The notes under the pieces are model-generated. The model did not search any database and was not told the origin of the DNA. It worked only from the letters and a program-made list of their open reading frames with translations. Below, piece by piece: positions 44,803 through 52,294 of a DNA stretch of 64,000 nt (position 1 is the stretch's first letter; every line of letters starts with the position of its first letter). The translations under genes were made by a program, and so were the position numbers. The stretch comes from Streptomyces sp. SCL15-4 (GTDB lineage Bacteria > Actinomycetota > Actinomycetes > Streptomycetales > Streptomycetaceae): the NCBI RefSeq assembly GCF_033366695.1, contig NZ_JAOBTQ010000001.1, positions 3,038,001 to 3,102,000 of the forward strand, given 5' to 3'.

Positions 44803-45345
44803 ATGTCCAACACTCCCATGGCAGCGAGCCCGCTCACCCGGGCCGTACTCGAGATCGACGAGTACGTCTCCGGCCTCGGCTGGGACCGGCCCGCTCGCCT
44901 TTTCGCCCTCGTAGACACCGCACGGCTGCGGGCTCAGGAACCTTCGCTCGCGGCTCAGCTGGGCCTCGGGGACGAGTCCGAGACCGTCGGTCTCACCCCG
45001 ATCGAGCAGGACGAGGTCCCCTCCGGCAAGCCGCTGGACGAGTTCCTCGCCACCATCGCCTGGCCCGACGCGGTCACCGGCTGCGCGCTCACCGTGGAGC
45101 GGCTGATGCTGCCGCCGTCCGCCGAGACCCAGGTCCCCTCCGACCTGGACGAGGTCCGGCTGGCCGAGTGGGTCGCCCGGCACCCCGCGCGCCAGGAGGT
45201 CCGCATGACGGTGGCCGTGCTGCGCGACGGCAGCCGCGAGTCGGCGCTGCGGCTGCGCGAGAAGGACACCCCGACGGAGGTCCTGACCGGTCCCGACCTG
45301 GTGCCGGGCCTGGCGGACGCGCTGGCGGCGACGTTCGCGGACTGA
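44803..45345 (+). CDS. PPA1309-family conserved actinobacterial protein
   Basis: A 180-aa protein of unknown function found throughout actinobacteria next to the UPF0182 and Lon-like PDZ genes. It has ALTRAVLEIDEYV-like N-terminus (PLTRAVLEIDEYVSGLGWDR), an acidic centre and a conserved MTVAVLRDGSRESALRLREK. No membrane or catalytic motif. ATG 44803 is chosen; the frame is open upstream into the UPF0182 gene region, which is antisense coding. Confidence 0.8.
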   Translation: MSNTPMAASPLTRAVLEIDEYVSGLGWDRPARLFALVDTARLRAQEPSLAAQLGLGDESETVGLTPIEQDEVPSGKPLDEFLATIAWPDAVTGCALTVERLMLPPSAETQVPSDLDEVRLAEWVARHPARQEVRMTVAVLRDGSRESALRLREKDTPTEVLTGPDLVPGLADALAATFAD

Positions 45346-45365
45346 TCCGTCCGCGGTACGGCACC

Positions 45366-45397
45366 GGGGGCGCCCCTCGTCCACGGGAGGCGCCCCC
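45366..45397. terminator. Hairpin between convergent PPA1309 and PDZ-protease genes
   Basis: GGGGGCGCC and GGCGCCCCC around a 14-nt loop, with partly paired GCAC/GTGC flanks, in the 70-bp convergent gap. Confidence 0.6.
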
Positions 45398-45415
45398 AGC
45401 CGTGCCGCGGCCCGC

Positions 45416-46513
45416 TCAGCTCTTGGCGGCGCACTTCGGCAGGGCCGCGGTGTCCCCGCCGCGGATGTCCTCGAGCGCGTCCAGCGCGTCGCCGATGGTC
45501 TTCACCTTGACCAGGGTGAGGCCGTCCGGGGTGTCCTTGGCCGCCGCCGCGCAGTTGTCGGCGGGCGTCAGGAAGTACCGGGCGCCCTTGTCGCGCGCGC
45601 CGACGGTCTTCATCTCGATGCCGCCGATCGGGCCGACCGTGCCGTTGTCGTCGATGGTGCCGGTGCCGGCGACGAACGCGCCGCCGGTGAGGCTGCCCGG
45701 GGTGAGCTTGTCGTAGATGCCGAGGGCGAACATCAGGCCGGCGCTGGGGCCGCCGACGTCGGCGAGCTTGATGTCGACGGTGAACGGGAAGGTGTGGTCG
45801 GTCCCGGCGGAGATGCCGACGATGGCCCGCTTGGCGCCGCTGTCGTCGGAAGCGCGGGTCGTGATCGTGATGTCCCGCGTGCCGGCCGCCGGTCTGTGGG
45901 CCTTCTCCGCGGCGGCCTGCTCCTTGGCGGGGACGATCGTGAAGACGACGTCCTGGCCGGGCTTGTGCTTGGTGACCAGCTTGGCGACGTCGCCCGGCTT
46001 CCCGACCGCCGTGCCGTCCACGGCCTTGATCACATCGCCGGCGTGCAGCCTGCCCTCGGCCGGGGAGCCCTTGACGACCGTGGAGACGATCACCCAGGAC
46101 TTCACCGGGATGTGCAGTTCCTTCAGGGCGGCGACCTTGGCGCTCTCCTGGGACTGGCTGAACTCCTCGGCGTTCTCCTGGCTGGACTGCTCCTCCGTCT
46201 TGCCGTCCGGGTAGAGCGTGTCGTGCGGCACGATCTTGCTGTCGTGGGCCAGCCAGCCGTAGACGGCCTCGACGAGGTTCATCCGGAAGTCGGCACCGGT
46301 GACCCGCACGGTGGTCATGTTCAGGTGGCCGTCGGCCGGGTACGTCTTGTGTCCGGAGATCTGCAGCACCGGCTCGCCGTCGTGCTCCCCGAGCGTGTTC
46401 ACGGTGGGGCCGGGGGACATCTCCGCGTACGGCACGGGGATGAGCACTCCCGCGCACAGGAGCGCGATCAGCATCAGGGTCGAGGCGAGCATCGTCACGG
46501 TGCGGCGTGGCAT
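45416..46513 (-). CDS. Lon-like S16 protease with PDZ domain (YlbL type)
   Basis: A 365-aa protein. An N-terminal signal anchor (about 8-30, MLASTLMLIALLCAGVLIPV) is followed by a PDZ domain (about 135-200, VVKGSPAEGRLHAGDVIKAV) and a Lon proteolytic domain (about 235-350) with the catalytic Ser in ADVGGPSAGLMFALG and Lys in GPIGGIEMKTVGA. It should act on the outer face of the membrane as an ATP-independent protease. ATG 46513. Substrates unknown. Confidence 0.88.
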   Translation of the reverse strand: MPRRTVTMLASTLMLIALLCAGVLIPVPYAEMSPGPTVNTLGEHDGEPVLQISGHKTYPADGHLNMTTVRVTGADFRMNLVEAVYGWLAHDSKIVPHDTLYPDGKTEEQSSQENAEEFSQSQESAKVAALKELHIPVKSWVIVSTVVKGSPAEGRLHAGDVIKAVDGTAVGKPGDVAKLVTKHKPGQDVVFTIVPAKEQAAAEKAHRPAAGTRDITITTRASDDSGAKRAIVGISAGTDHTFPFTVDIKLADVGGPSAGLMFALGIYDKLTPGSLTGGAFVAGTGTIDDNGTVGPIGGIEMKTVGARDKGARYFLTPADNCAAAAKDTPDGLTLVKVKTIGDALDALEDIRGGDTAALPKCAAKS

Positions 46514-46563
46514 GCCTCGACAGTACGGGACGCTCCTGTCGGCGCGCCGTCAGGGCACCGACG

Positions 46564-46737
46564 TCACGCGCCGCGCGCGCCCGGCCGGGGCTTCTCCATG
46601 GCCTCGCGGAACCGGGCGTACCCGTCCAGCTCGGGACCGTCGCCGCGCACCTTGCGGGTCCGGTTGGCCCAACTGCCCCAGAGTCCGCCGCCGACCGCGG
46701 CCATCAGCGGAATCAGCAGCCAGACAAGCACCCCCAT
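46564..46737 (-). CDS. Small membrane-anchored protein, 57 aa
   Basis: One hydrophobic N-terminal segment (GVLVWLLIPLMAAVGGGLWG) followed by a basic stretch (NRTRKVR) and an ELDGYARFREAME helix. This pattern occurs in a small conserved actinobacterial family often placed beside the YlbL-type protease. Too short for gene finders with high cut-offs. It lies 50 bp upstream of the protease gene in the same direction, so an operon is likely. Function unknown. Confidence 0.65.
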   Translation of the reverse strand: MGVLVWLLIPLMAAVGGGLWGSWANRTRKVRGDGPELDGYARFREAMEKPRPGARGA

Positions 46738-46899
46738 GCCGACCTCCTACGCCATGAGCGTCCGCAACTGACTGATCAGCAGATTAACCATCCGCACGGA
46801 CAACGCTCACGCCAGGGTGCCGGTTACGCAACCGGAGAGGGCGGTGCGCCGGACGTGCACGGGGAGACGGCCGGCCGGTCGCGCGGGCTCCGGCCCGGA

Positions 46900-47361
46900 T
46901 CAGCAGGCCCCCACCCACTCCTCGGTGCCGTCGGAGAACTTCTGGTGCTTCCAGATGGGCACCTCGTGCTTGAGGTCGTCGATCAGCTTGCGGCAGGCGT
47001 CGAAGGCCTCCGCGCGGTGCGGGCACGCCACGGCGACGACCACGGCGAGATCCCCGACCCGCAGGTCGCCCACCCGGTGGACGGCCGCCAGCGCCCGCAC
47101 GGGATGGTCGGCGGCGACCTCCTCGGCGATCCGCCGCATCTCGGCCTCGGCGCTGGGGTGGCAGGAGTAGCCGAGGGCGTCCACGTCGGCGCCGCCGTCG
47201 TGGTTGCGCACGGTGCCCACGAACAGCGCGATGCCGCCGGCCGCCGCGTCCCCGACGGCGCGGAAAACCTCGTCCACGGAGAGCGGTGTCTCCCGGACGG
47301 CGATCAGCTTGACGGGATCCGCAGCCGCCCGCTCGCCCGGGTGGTCGTTCGTGAGTGCCAT
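46900..47361 (-). CDS. moaE: Molybdopterin synthase catalytic subunit MoaE
   Basis: A 153-aa large subunit of molybdopterin synthase, which with MoaD inserts the dithiolene sulfurs into precursor Z. Conserved GTVRNHDGG, AVHRVGDLRVGD, VACPHRAEAFDACR and the catalytic-lysine loop EVPIWKHQKFSDG. ATG 47361. The other moa genes are not nearby; the gene lies downstream of an NAD-dependent epimerase gene across 127 bp. Confidence 0.92.
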   Translation of the reverse strand: MALTNDHPGERAAADPVKLIAVRETPLSVDEVFRAVGDAAAGGIALFVGTVRNHDGGADVDALGYSCHPSAEAEMRRIAEEVAADHPVRALAAVHRVGDLRVGDLAVVVAVACPHRAEAFDACRKLIDDLKHEVPIWKHQKFSDGTEEWVGAC

Positions 47362-47488
47362 GCGCCCATCGTGCCCCACGGGTCCGGCATCGGGGAATAC
47401 GACGTTCGGCAGCACGCGCGCGGGACGGTTTGGAGGCTTCTACAGAGGACCGGCGCCGGCCGGCGCGCAGGGCCCCGGCCCGGACGCC

Positions 47489-48601
47489 TCAGACGCGCCG
47501 CCGCGCCTTCCTGGCCCGCCGTACGACAGCCGCCGCGCCCAGCAGGGCCACCGTCGCGCCCGCCGCGCCCGCCGCCGTCGCGTCCTTGCGTCCCAGGCGC
47601 CGCCCGACGACCGTGCGCCGCCCGGACACCTCCTCCAGCAGCTCCGCCAGCACCTCCTCGTTGGTCCACTTCGGCCGCCATCCGGCGTCGTGCAGCCGGC
47701 TGCCGCTGACCACCCAGGGGTACATCGTGTAGGCCAGGTCACCCGCCGGGGACGGGGTGAGCCCGATCCGGTGCAGCCGGGCCGCGGCGCCGAGGGCGAC
47801 CGCCGACGGCAGCTCCATCCGCCGGATCCCGCTCAGCTCCTCGACCTCCTCCTGCTCCAGCCACCCGTCGCAGCCGACGGCCAGTTCCCCGTCGGCCTTC
47901 TCCAGCACGGCGTACTCCAGGGCGCTGCACAGGTCCTCGACGTGGCAGAACTGCCACGCGGGCCGCGACCCGGCCACGACCAGCAGCCGCGGCGACTCGA
48001 AGTACCTGGTCAGCGCGGTGTCGGTACCGCCGACCAGGACGGCCGGCCGGACCACGGTGACGTTCAGCCCCGGATGCGCGCGCGGGGCGCGCCGGGCCAG
48101 CCGCTCGATCTCCAGCAGGTCGCCGACCCCGGTCGCCTCGGCGGTGGCGCGCAGCTCGGCGTCCTCCGAGAGGGGAAGTTCGTTGTCCGGCAGCGCGCCG
48201 TAGACCATCGCCGAGGTGCACAGCACCACCCGGCGCACCCCGGCCGCCGCGGCGGCCGTCAGCACGGTCTGGGTCCCCCGGACGTTGTAGGCCGTGCGCG
48301 CCGCCGGGTCGGTCTCCAGATCGAGGTCGAGGGCGAGGTGGACGACCACGTCGGTGCCGCGCAGCTTGTCCGCGATGGCCGGGTCGCGCACGTCGAGGAT
48401 GTGCCACCGGGCCTCGGCGCACTCGCCGCGCCGCTCGTCGATCGCGACGACCTCCTTGATCTCCCCGGAGGCGGCGAGCCGCTCGGTGAGCAGGGCGCCG
48501 ACCCCGCCGGCCGCGCCGGTCACCGCGACGACGGGCCCGCGCACGGCGGGAGAGGTTGAACGGTTTCGCGCTGCGCGAACCTGCGGATCTGGGGAACTCA
48601 C
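47489..48601 (-). CDS. NAD-dependent epimerase/dehydratase family protein
   Basis: A 370-aa extended SDR. The Rossmann loop is VVAVTGAAGGVGALLTERL (about 24-42), followed by DVVVHLALDLD and VRRVVLCTSAMVYGALPDN with the active-site Tyr and no clear YxxxK lysine. A basic hydrophobic C-terminus (AAGAAGATVALLGAAAVVRR) could anchor it to the membrane. Orthologues are annotated as nucleotide-sugar epimerase-like. The GTG at 48601 is the probable start. Substrate unknown. Confidence 0.78.
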   Translation of the reverse strand: MSSPDPQVRAARNRSTSPAVRGPVVAVTGAAGGVGALLTERLAASGEIKEVVAIDERRGECAEARWHILDVRDPAIADKLRGTDVVVHLALDLDLETDPAARTAYNVRGTQTVLTAAAAAGVRRVVLCTSAMVYGALPDNELPLSEDAELRATAEATGVGDLLEIERLARRAPRAHPGLNVTVVRPAVLVGGTDTALTRYFESPRLLVVAGSRPAWQFCHVEDLCSALEYAVLEKADGELAVGCDGWLEQEEVEELSGIRRMELPSAVALGAAARLHRIGLTPSPAGDLAYTMYPWVVSGSRLHDAGWRPKWTNEEVLAELLEEVSGRRTVVGRRLGRKDATAAGAAGATVALLGAAAVVRRARKARRRV

Positions 48602-48791
48602 CGGGCGTCTCCAGCGGTTGTCTTCAGTACGCGCGCGAGTGACGCGTACGTACCAGGTGCATCCATCCTGCCGCAGGCCTTCCGCAGGCGAAGCACCGAG
48701 GCCCGATCGGGTCCGGGTGTCTACGCTGGGTGGTGTTGTCGGGCAGCCGCGCCACCGGTGGAACCGGTGGCCTTACCAGCCGAGGAATCCC

Positions 48792-50252
48792 GTGAGTGAC
48801 ACCCCATTCGGTTTCGGCCTTCCGCCGGAGGAGCCGGAGGACGGCGACGAGGGCAAGAAGAAGGACCAGCAGAGCGGTGGTGGGCAGGGACCGGCGAATC
48901 CGTTCGGTTTCGGCGGCCTGCCCGGAGCCGGCGGCTTTGGCGGCCCCGGCGCCGACAACCCGCTCGCAGCCATGTTCGGCTCGCTGAACCCCAGCGACCT
49001 GGGCGCGGCCTTCCAGCAGCTCGGCCAGATGCTCTCGTACGAGGGCGGGCCGGTGAACTGGGACATGGCCAAGCAGATCGCACGCCAGACGGTCGCCCAG
49101 GGCGCGCCGGACGGCACCAAGGACGCCAGCGTCGGCCCGTCCGAGCGCCGGGCCGTGGAGGAGGCCGTCCGCCTGGCCGACCTGTGGCTGGACGACGCGA
49201 CGTCCCTGCCGTCGGGTTCCGCCTCGGCGGTGGCCTGGTCCCGGGCGGAGTGGGTCGAGGCGACCCTGCCCGCCTGGCAGGAGCTGGTCGACCCGGTCGC
49301 CGAGCGGGTCGGCGCGGCCATGGGCGATGTCCTGCCGGAGGAGATGCAGGCCATGGCGGGCCCGCTGATCGGCATGATGCGCTCGATGGGCGGCGCCATG
49401 TTCGGCACGCAGATCGGGCAGGCCGTGGGCGTGCTCGCGGGCGAGGTCGTCGGCTCCACCGACATCGGCCTGCCGCTGGGCCCGGCCCGCAAGGCCGCCC
49501 TGCTCCCGGCCAACGTGGAGGCCTTCGGCAAGGATCTGGGCGTGCCGCAGGAGGAGGTGCGGCTCTACCTCGCCCTGCGCGAGGCCGCCCACCAGCGTCT
49601 GTTCGCGCATGTGCCGTGGCTGCGCTCGCACCTGTTCGGCGCGGTCGACGGCTATGCGCGCGGCATCAAGGTCGACACGGCCAAGCTGGAGGACGTGGTC
49701 GGCCAGTTCGACCCGCAGAACCCCGAGCAGTTGCAGGACGCGCTCCAGCAGGGCATGTTCCAGCCGGAGGACACGCCCGAGCAGAAGGCGGCCCTGGCCC
49801 GCCTGGAGACCGCTCTGGCGCTCGTGGAGGGCTGGGTGGACGCGGTGGTGCACGCGGCCGCGAAGCCGCGCCTGGGGTCCGCCGACGCGCTGCGCGAGAC
49901 GCTGCGCCGCCGGCGCGCGACCGGCGGCCCGGCGGAGCAGACGTTCGCCACGCTGATCGGCCTGGAGCTGCGTCCGCGCCGGCTGCGCGACGCCTCCCGG
50001 CTGTGGGCGTCGCTCACGGACGCGCGCGGGGTCGACGGCCGGGACGGTCTGTGGGCCCACCCGGACATGCTGCCCACCGCGACCGACCTGGACGACCCGG
50101 ACGGTTTCGTGCACCGCGAGCAGATGGACTTCTCCGAGCTGGACAAGATGCTCGGCGAGGCGGCGGGCGGCGGCCACGGCAAGCCGGACCTACGCAAGAA
50201 GGACGACGAGGCCGAGGACGCCGACGAGGGCAAGGGCGACGACGCCGAGTGA
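48792..50252 (+). CDS. Zinc-dependent metalloprotease-like protein (DUF2342 family)
   Basis: A 486-aa actinobacterial family protein. The N-terminus is Gly/Pro-rich and disordered (FGFGLPPEEPEDGDEGKKKD, NPFGFGGLPGAGGFGG), then an alpha-helical domain with the putative metal motif in LYLALREAAHQRLFAHVPWL (E..H pattern) and a Lys/Glu tail. The family is labelled zinc-dependent metalloprotease or F420-associated hydrolase; proteolysis is unproven. GTG 48792. Its stop overlaps the Nudix start (GTGA). Confidence 0.8.
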   Translation: MSDTPFGFGLPPEEPEDGDEGKKKDQQSGGGQGPANPFGFGGLPGAGGFGGPGADNPLAAMFGSLNPSDLGAAFQQLGQMLSYEGGPVNWDMAKQIARQTVAQGAPDGTKDASVGPSERRAVEEAVRLADLWLDDATSLPSGSASAVAWSRAEWVEATLPAWQELVDPVAERVGAAMGDVLPEEMQAMAGPLIGMMRSMGGAMFGTQIGQAVGVLAGEVVGSTDIGLPLGPARKAALLPANVEAFGKDLGVPQEEVRLYLALREAAHQRLFAHVPWLRSHLFGAVDGYARGIKVDTAKLEDVVGQFDPQNPEQLQDALQQGMFQPEDTPEQKAALARLETALALVEGWVDAVVHAAAKPRLGSADALRETLRRRRATGGPAEQTFATLIGLELRPRRLRDASRLWASLTDARGVDGRDGLWAHPDMLPTATDLDDPDGFVHREQMDFSELDKMLGEAAGGGHGKPDLRKKDDEAEDADEGKGDDAE

Positions 50253-50770
50253 GCCTGTACGACGACGCGGTCCTGGTCCTGAAGGGGTACGAGGACCAGG
50301 AAGAGCTGCGCCGGTCGTACCTGGACCACCTGGCGGCCCACCCGGACGGCATGTGGAAGGCGTGTGACGCCGGCCACGTCACGGCCAGTGCCCTGGTCGT
50401 CGATCCGGAGCGCGGCCGGGTGCTGCTCACGCTGCACCGCAAGCTGCGGATGTGGCTCCAGATGGGCGGCCACTGCGAGCCGGGCGACCCGACCCTGGCG
50501 GCGGCGGCCCTGCGCGAGGCGACGGAGGAGTCCGGGATCCGGGGCCTGGCCCTGCTGCCCGGCGGTCCGGTGCGGCTGGACCGGCATCCGATCCCGGCGT
50601 CCTGCAACCGGCACTTCGACGTCCAGTACGCGGTCCTGGCCCCGCCCGGCTCGGTGCAGGAGATCAGCGAGGAGTCCCTCGACCTGCGCTGGTTCGCCTA
50701 CGACGAGGTGGCCGACGTGGCCGACGCGTCGGTCGTGCGCCTGCTGGAGGCCACGCGCGCCAGGCTCTGA
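50249..50770 (+). CDS. Nudix hydrolase
   Basis: A 173-aa protein with a complete Nudix box: GGHCEPGDPTLAAAALREAT continuing EESGI (about residues 70-95). The N-terminus is helical (EELRRSYLDHLAAHPDGMWK), and substrate side-chain contacts are not diagnostic. It should hydrolyse a nucleoside-diphosphate-linked compound. It is translationally coupled to the metalloprotease-like gene by a GTGA overlap, so their functions may be linked. Hairpin downstream at 50785. Confidence 0.85.
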   Translation: MSLYDDAVLVLKGYEDQEELRRSYLDHLAAHPDGMWKACDAGHVTASALVVDPERGRVLLTLHRKLRMWLQMGGHCEPGDPTLAAAALREATEESGIRGLALLPGGPVRLDRHPIPASCNRHFDVQYAVLAPPGSVQEISEESLDLRWFAYDEVADVADASVVRLLEATRARL

Positions 50771-50784
50771 GGAGTGACCGACTA

Positions 50785-50819
50785 GGTAAGGGGCGGCCGC
50801 CCGGCGATCGCCCCTTACC
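50785..50819. terminator. Bidirectional hairpin between Nudix and AIM24 genes
   Basis: GGTAAGGGGCG and CGCCCCTTACC, a perfect 11-bp stem, in the 60-bp convergent gap. Confidence 0.75.
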
Positions 50820-50830
50820 GGCGTTCCGGC

Positions 50831-51586
50831 TCAGCTCCAGACGTTGCCCTGGTTCTGGCCGCGCGCCCCCTGCTGGCCCATGCCGAACTGAGCGGCGAGG
50901 CCCTGACCGATCACGGCGTTCTGCGGCGGCAGCAGCTCGCTGGGCTGCACGAGCGCGAACCCGGACCCCATGAAGCTCAGCTCCCAGCCCTCGCCGGTGC
51001 TGCCGCGGCGGCGCCACACACCGGAGGCGTGCGTCTGGGCCTGCATCTGCACCCGCAGCCCGGTGGACCAGGCGACGATCGCGTCGGCGTCGCAGTTGAC
51101 GTACCTGTCCGGCGTGACCTGCATCAGCAGCGGAGCGCCCGAGGTCATCAGGGCCACCTTGCCGCGCCCGGTGATGTTCAGCTGGTACTTCCCGGAGCCG
51201 GAGATGCCGTAGAGGCTGTCGACGGCGACGACCTCGTGGTGCAGCGAGGAGTCCATGGCGAGGACGTAGGAGCTGTCGACGGTCAGCCCGTCCTGCTCGA
51301 CGTCCACGATGTGCACGTGCTGGGCGAGGTTGGCGAGGTAGACCGTGCCCTGGCCGTGGCAGCGCATCAGGTCCAGGCCCTCGCCGGTGTGCGCACGCGC
51401 GCGTGACTGCCGGTTGGCCTGGTACTCGGCGTCGAACTCGACCATGCCCTGGTAGGCGACCATGGTGCCCTTGCGGGCGAGGAGGTCGTCGTGGCCCTCC
51501 AGGGTGATCCGGAGCATCTGCGCGTTCTGCAGGCTCCAGCGCTCGGAGCTCTGGAGGTCGTTGTGCGCGAAAAGCGGGCTCTGCAT
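50831..51586 (-). CDS. AIM24-family beta-barrel protein (third gene of TerD/AIM24 operon)
   Basis: A 251-aa TIGR00266/AIM24-type protein with the characteristic alternating strands: LEGHDDLLARKGTMVAYQGM, HVHIVDVEQDGLTVDSSYVL, SLYGISGSGKYQLNITGRGK. The C-terminus is short and Gln/Gly-rich (GQGLAAQFGMGQQGARGQNQ). The family has no known catalytic site; the yeast namesake is a mitochondrial membrane organiser. It follows the second AIM24 gene by 16 bp. Confidence 0.82.
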   Translation of the reverse strand: MQSPLFAHNDLQSSERWSLQNAQMLRITLEGHDDLLARKGTMVAYQGMVEFDAEYQANRQSRARAHTGEGLDLMRCHGQGTVYLANLAQHVHIVDVEQDGLTVDSSYVLAMDSSLHHEVVAVDSLYGISGSGKYQLNITGRGKVALMTSGAPLLMQVTPDRYVNCDADAIVAWSTGLRVQMQAQTHASGVWRRRGSTGEGWELSFMGSGFALVQPSELLPPQNAVIGQGLAAQFGMGQQGARGQNQGNVWS

Positions 51587-51602
51587 GGTGTCTGGCTCCC
51601 CC

Positions 51603-52283
51603 TCAGCCCCGGATCCGGAGGCGGTCGGTGCTGTCCTCGCTTGGCTGGACGACGACGATGCCCTGTCCGGAGAAGGCCATCTGGTAGGCCTCGCCGCTGC
51701 CCCGGCCGATCAGCGACTGGGCCTTGAAGCTGCGCTTGCCCTTCACCTTCAGGTTCGGCGACCAGGCGACGAGCGCGTCCGGGTCGACGTACGTCTCGTC
51801 CTCGCCGCCGCCGCAGTCCACGACGATCGGCGTGCCCCGGGAGGTCAGCGCGACCCAGCCCTGGCCGGAGATCCTCGTGTTCCACAGGCCCTGGCCGGCG
51901 AACTTCGCGAGCCCCTTGACGCGCTCCACGCCCCAGGTCAGGTGGGCGTCGAAGGCGAGGAGGTTGGTGGCGTTGACGGAGATGCCGTCGCCGTCGAGGT
52001 TGATCACGACGACGTCGGCGCCGTAGTCGGCGAGGTAGAGCAGGCCGTCGCCGGAGCACTTCATCAGCGGCGCGCCCTCGCCGGTGGCCCAGTCGCGGGC
52101 GATCTGGCGGACGGCCGGCGGGTTGGGCTCGTACTGGATGAAGCCCTCGTAGGCGACCATCGACCCCACGCGCGCGAGGAGGTCGTGCCCGCTCTGCAAC
52201 GCGACCTTCAGCATGTGGCTGCCGTGGTTCTCCATGCGGGCGGTGACGGGTGCGGGAGCGAAGCCCGCGAGCGGCTGGTTCAT
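51603..52283 (-). CDS. AIM24-family beta-barrel protein (second gene of operon)
   Basis: A 226-aa paralogue of the flanking proteins with the same order of strands: SGHDLLARVGSMVAYEGFIQ, DGDGISVNATNLLAFDAHLT, GQGLWNTRISGQGWVALTSR, FSGQGIVVVQPSED. It starts 11 bp after the TerD-AIM24 fusion gene stop and ends 16 bp before the third gene. The three proteins probably form a hetero-oligomer, but this is inference. Confidence 0.82.
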   Translation of the reverse strand: MNQPLAGFAPAPVTARMENHGSHMLKVALQSGHDLLARVGSMVAYEGFIQYEPNPPAVRQIARDWATGEGAPLMKCSGDGLLYLADYGADVVVINLDGDGISVNATNLLAFDAHLTWGVERVKGLAKFAGQGLWNTRISGQGWVALTSRGTPIVVDCGGGEDETYVDPDALVAWSPNLKVKGKRSFKAQSLIGRGSGEAYQMAFSGQGIVVVQPSEDSTDRLRIRG

Positions 52284-52294
52284 GACGGGCTCCC

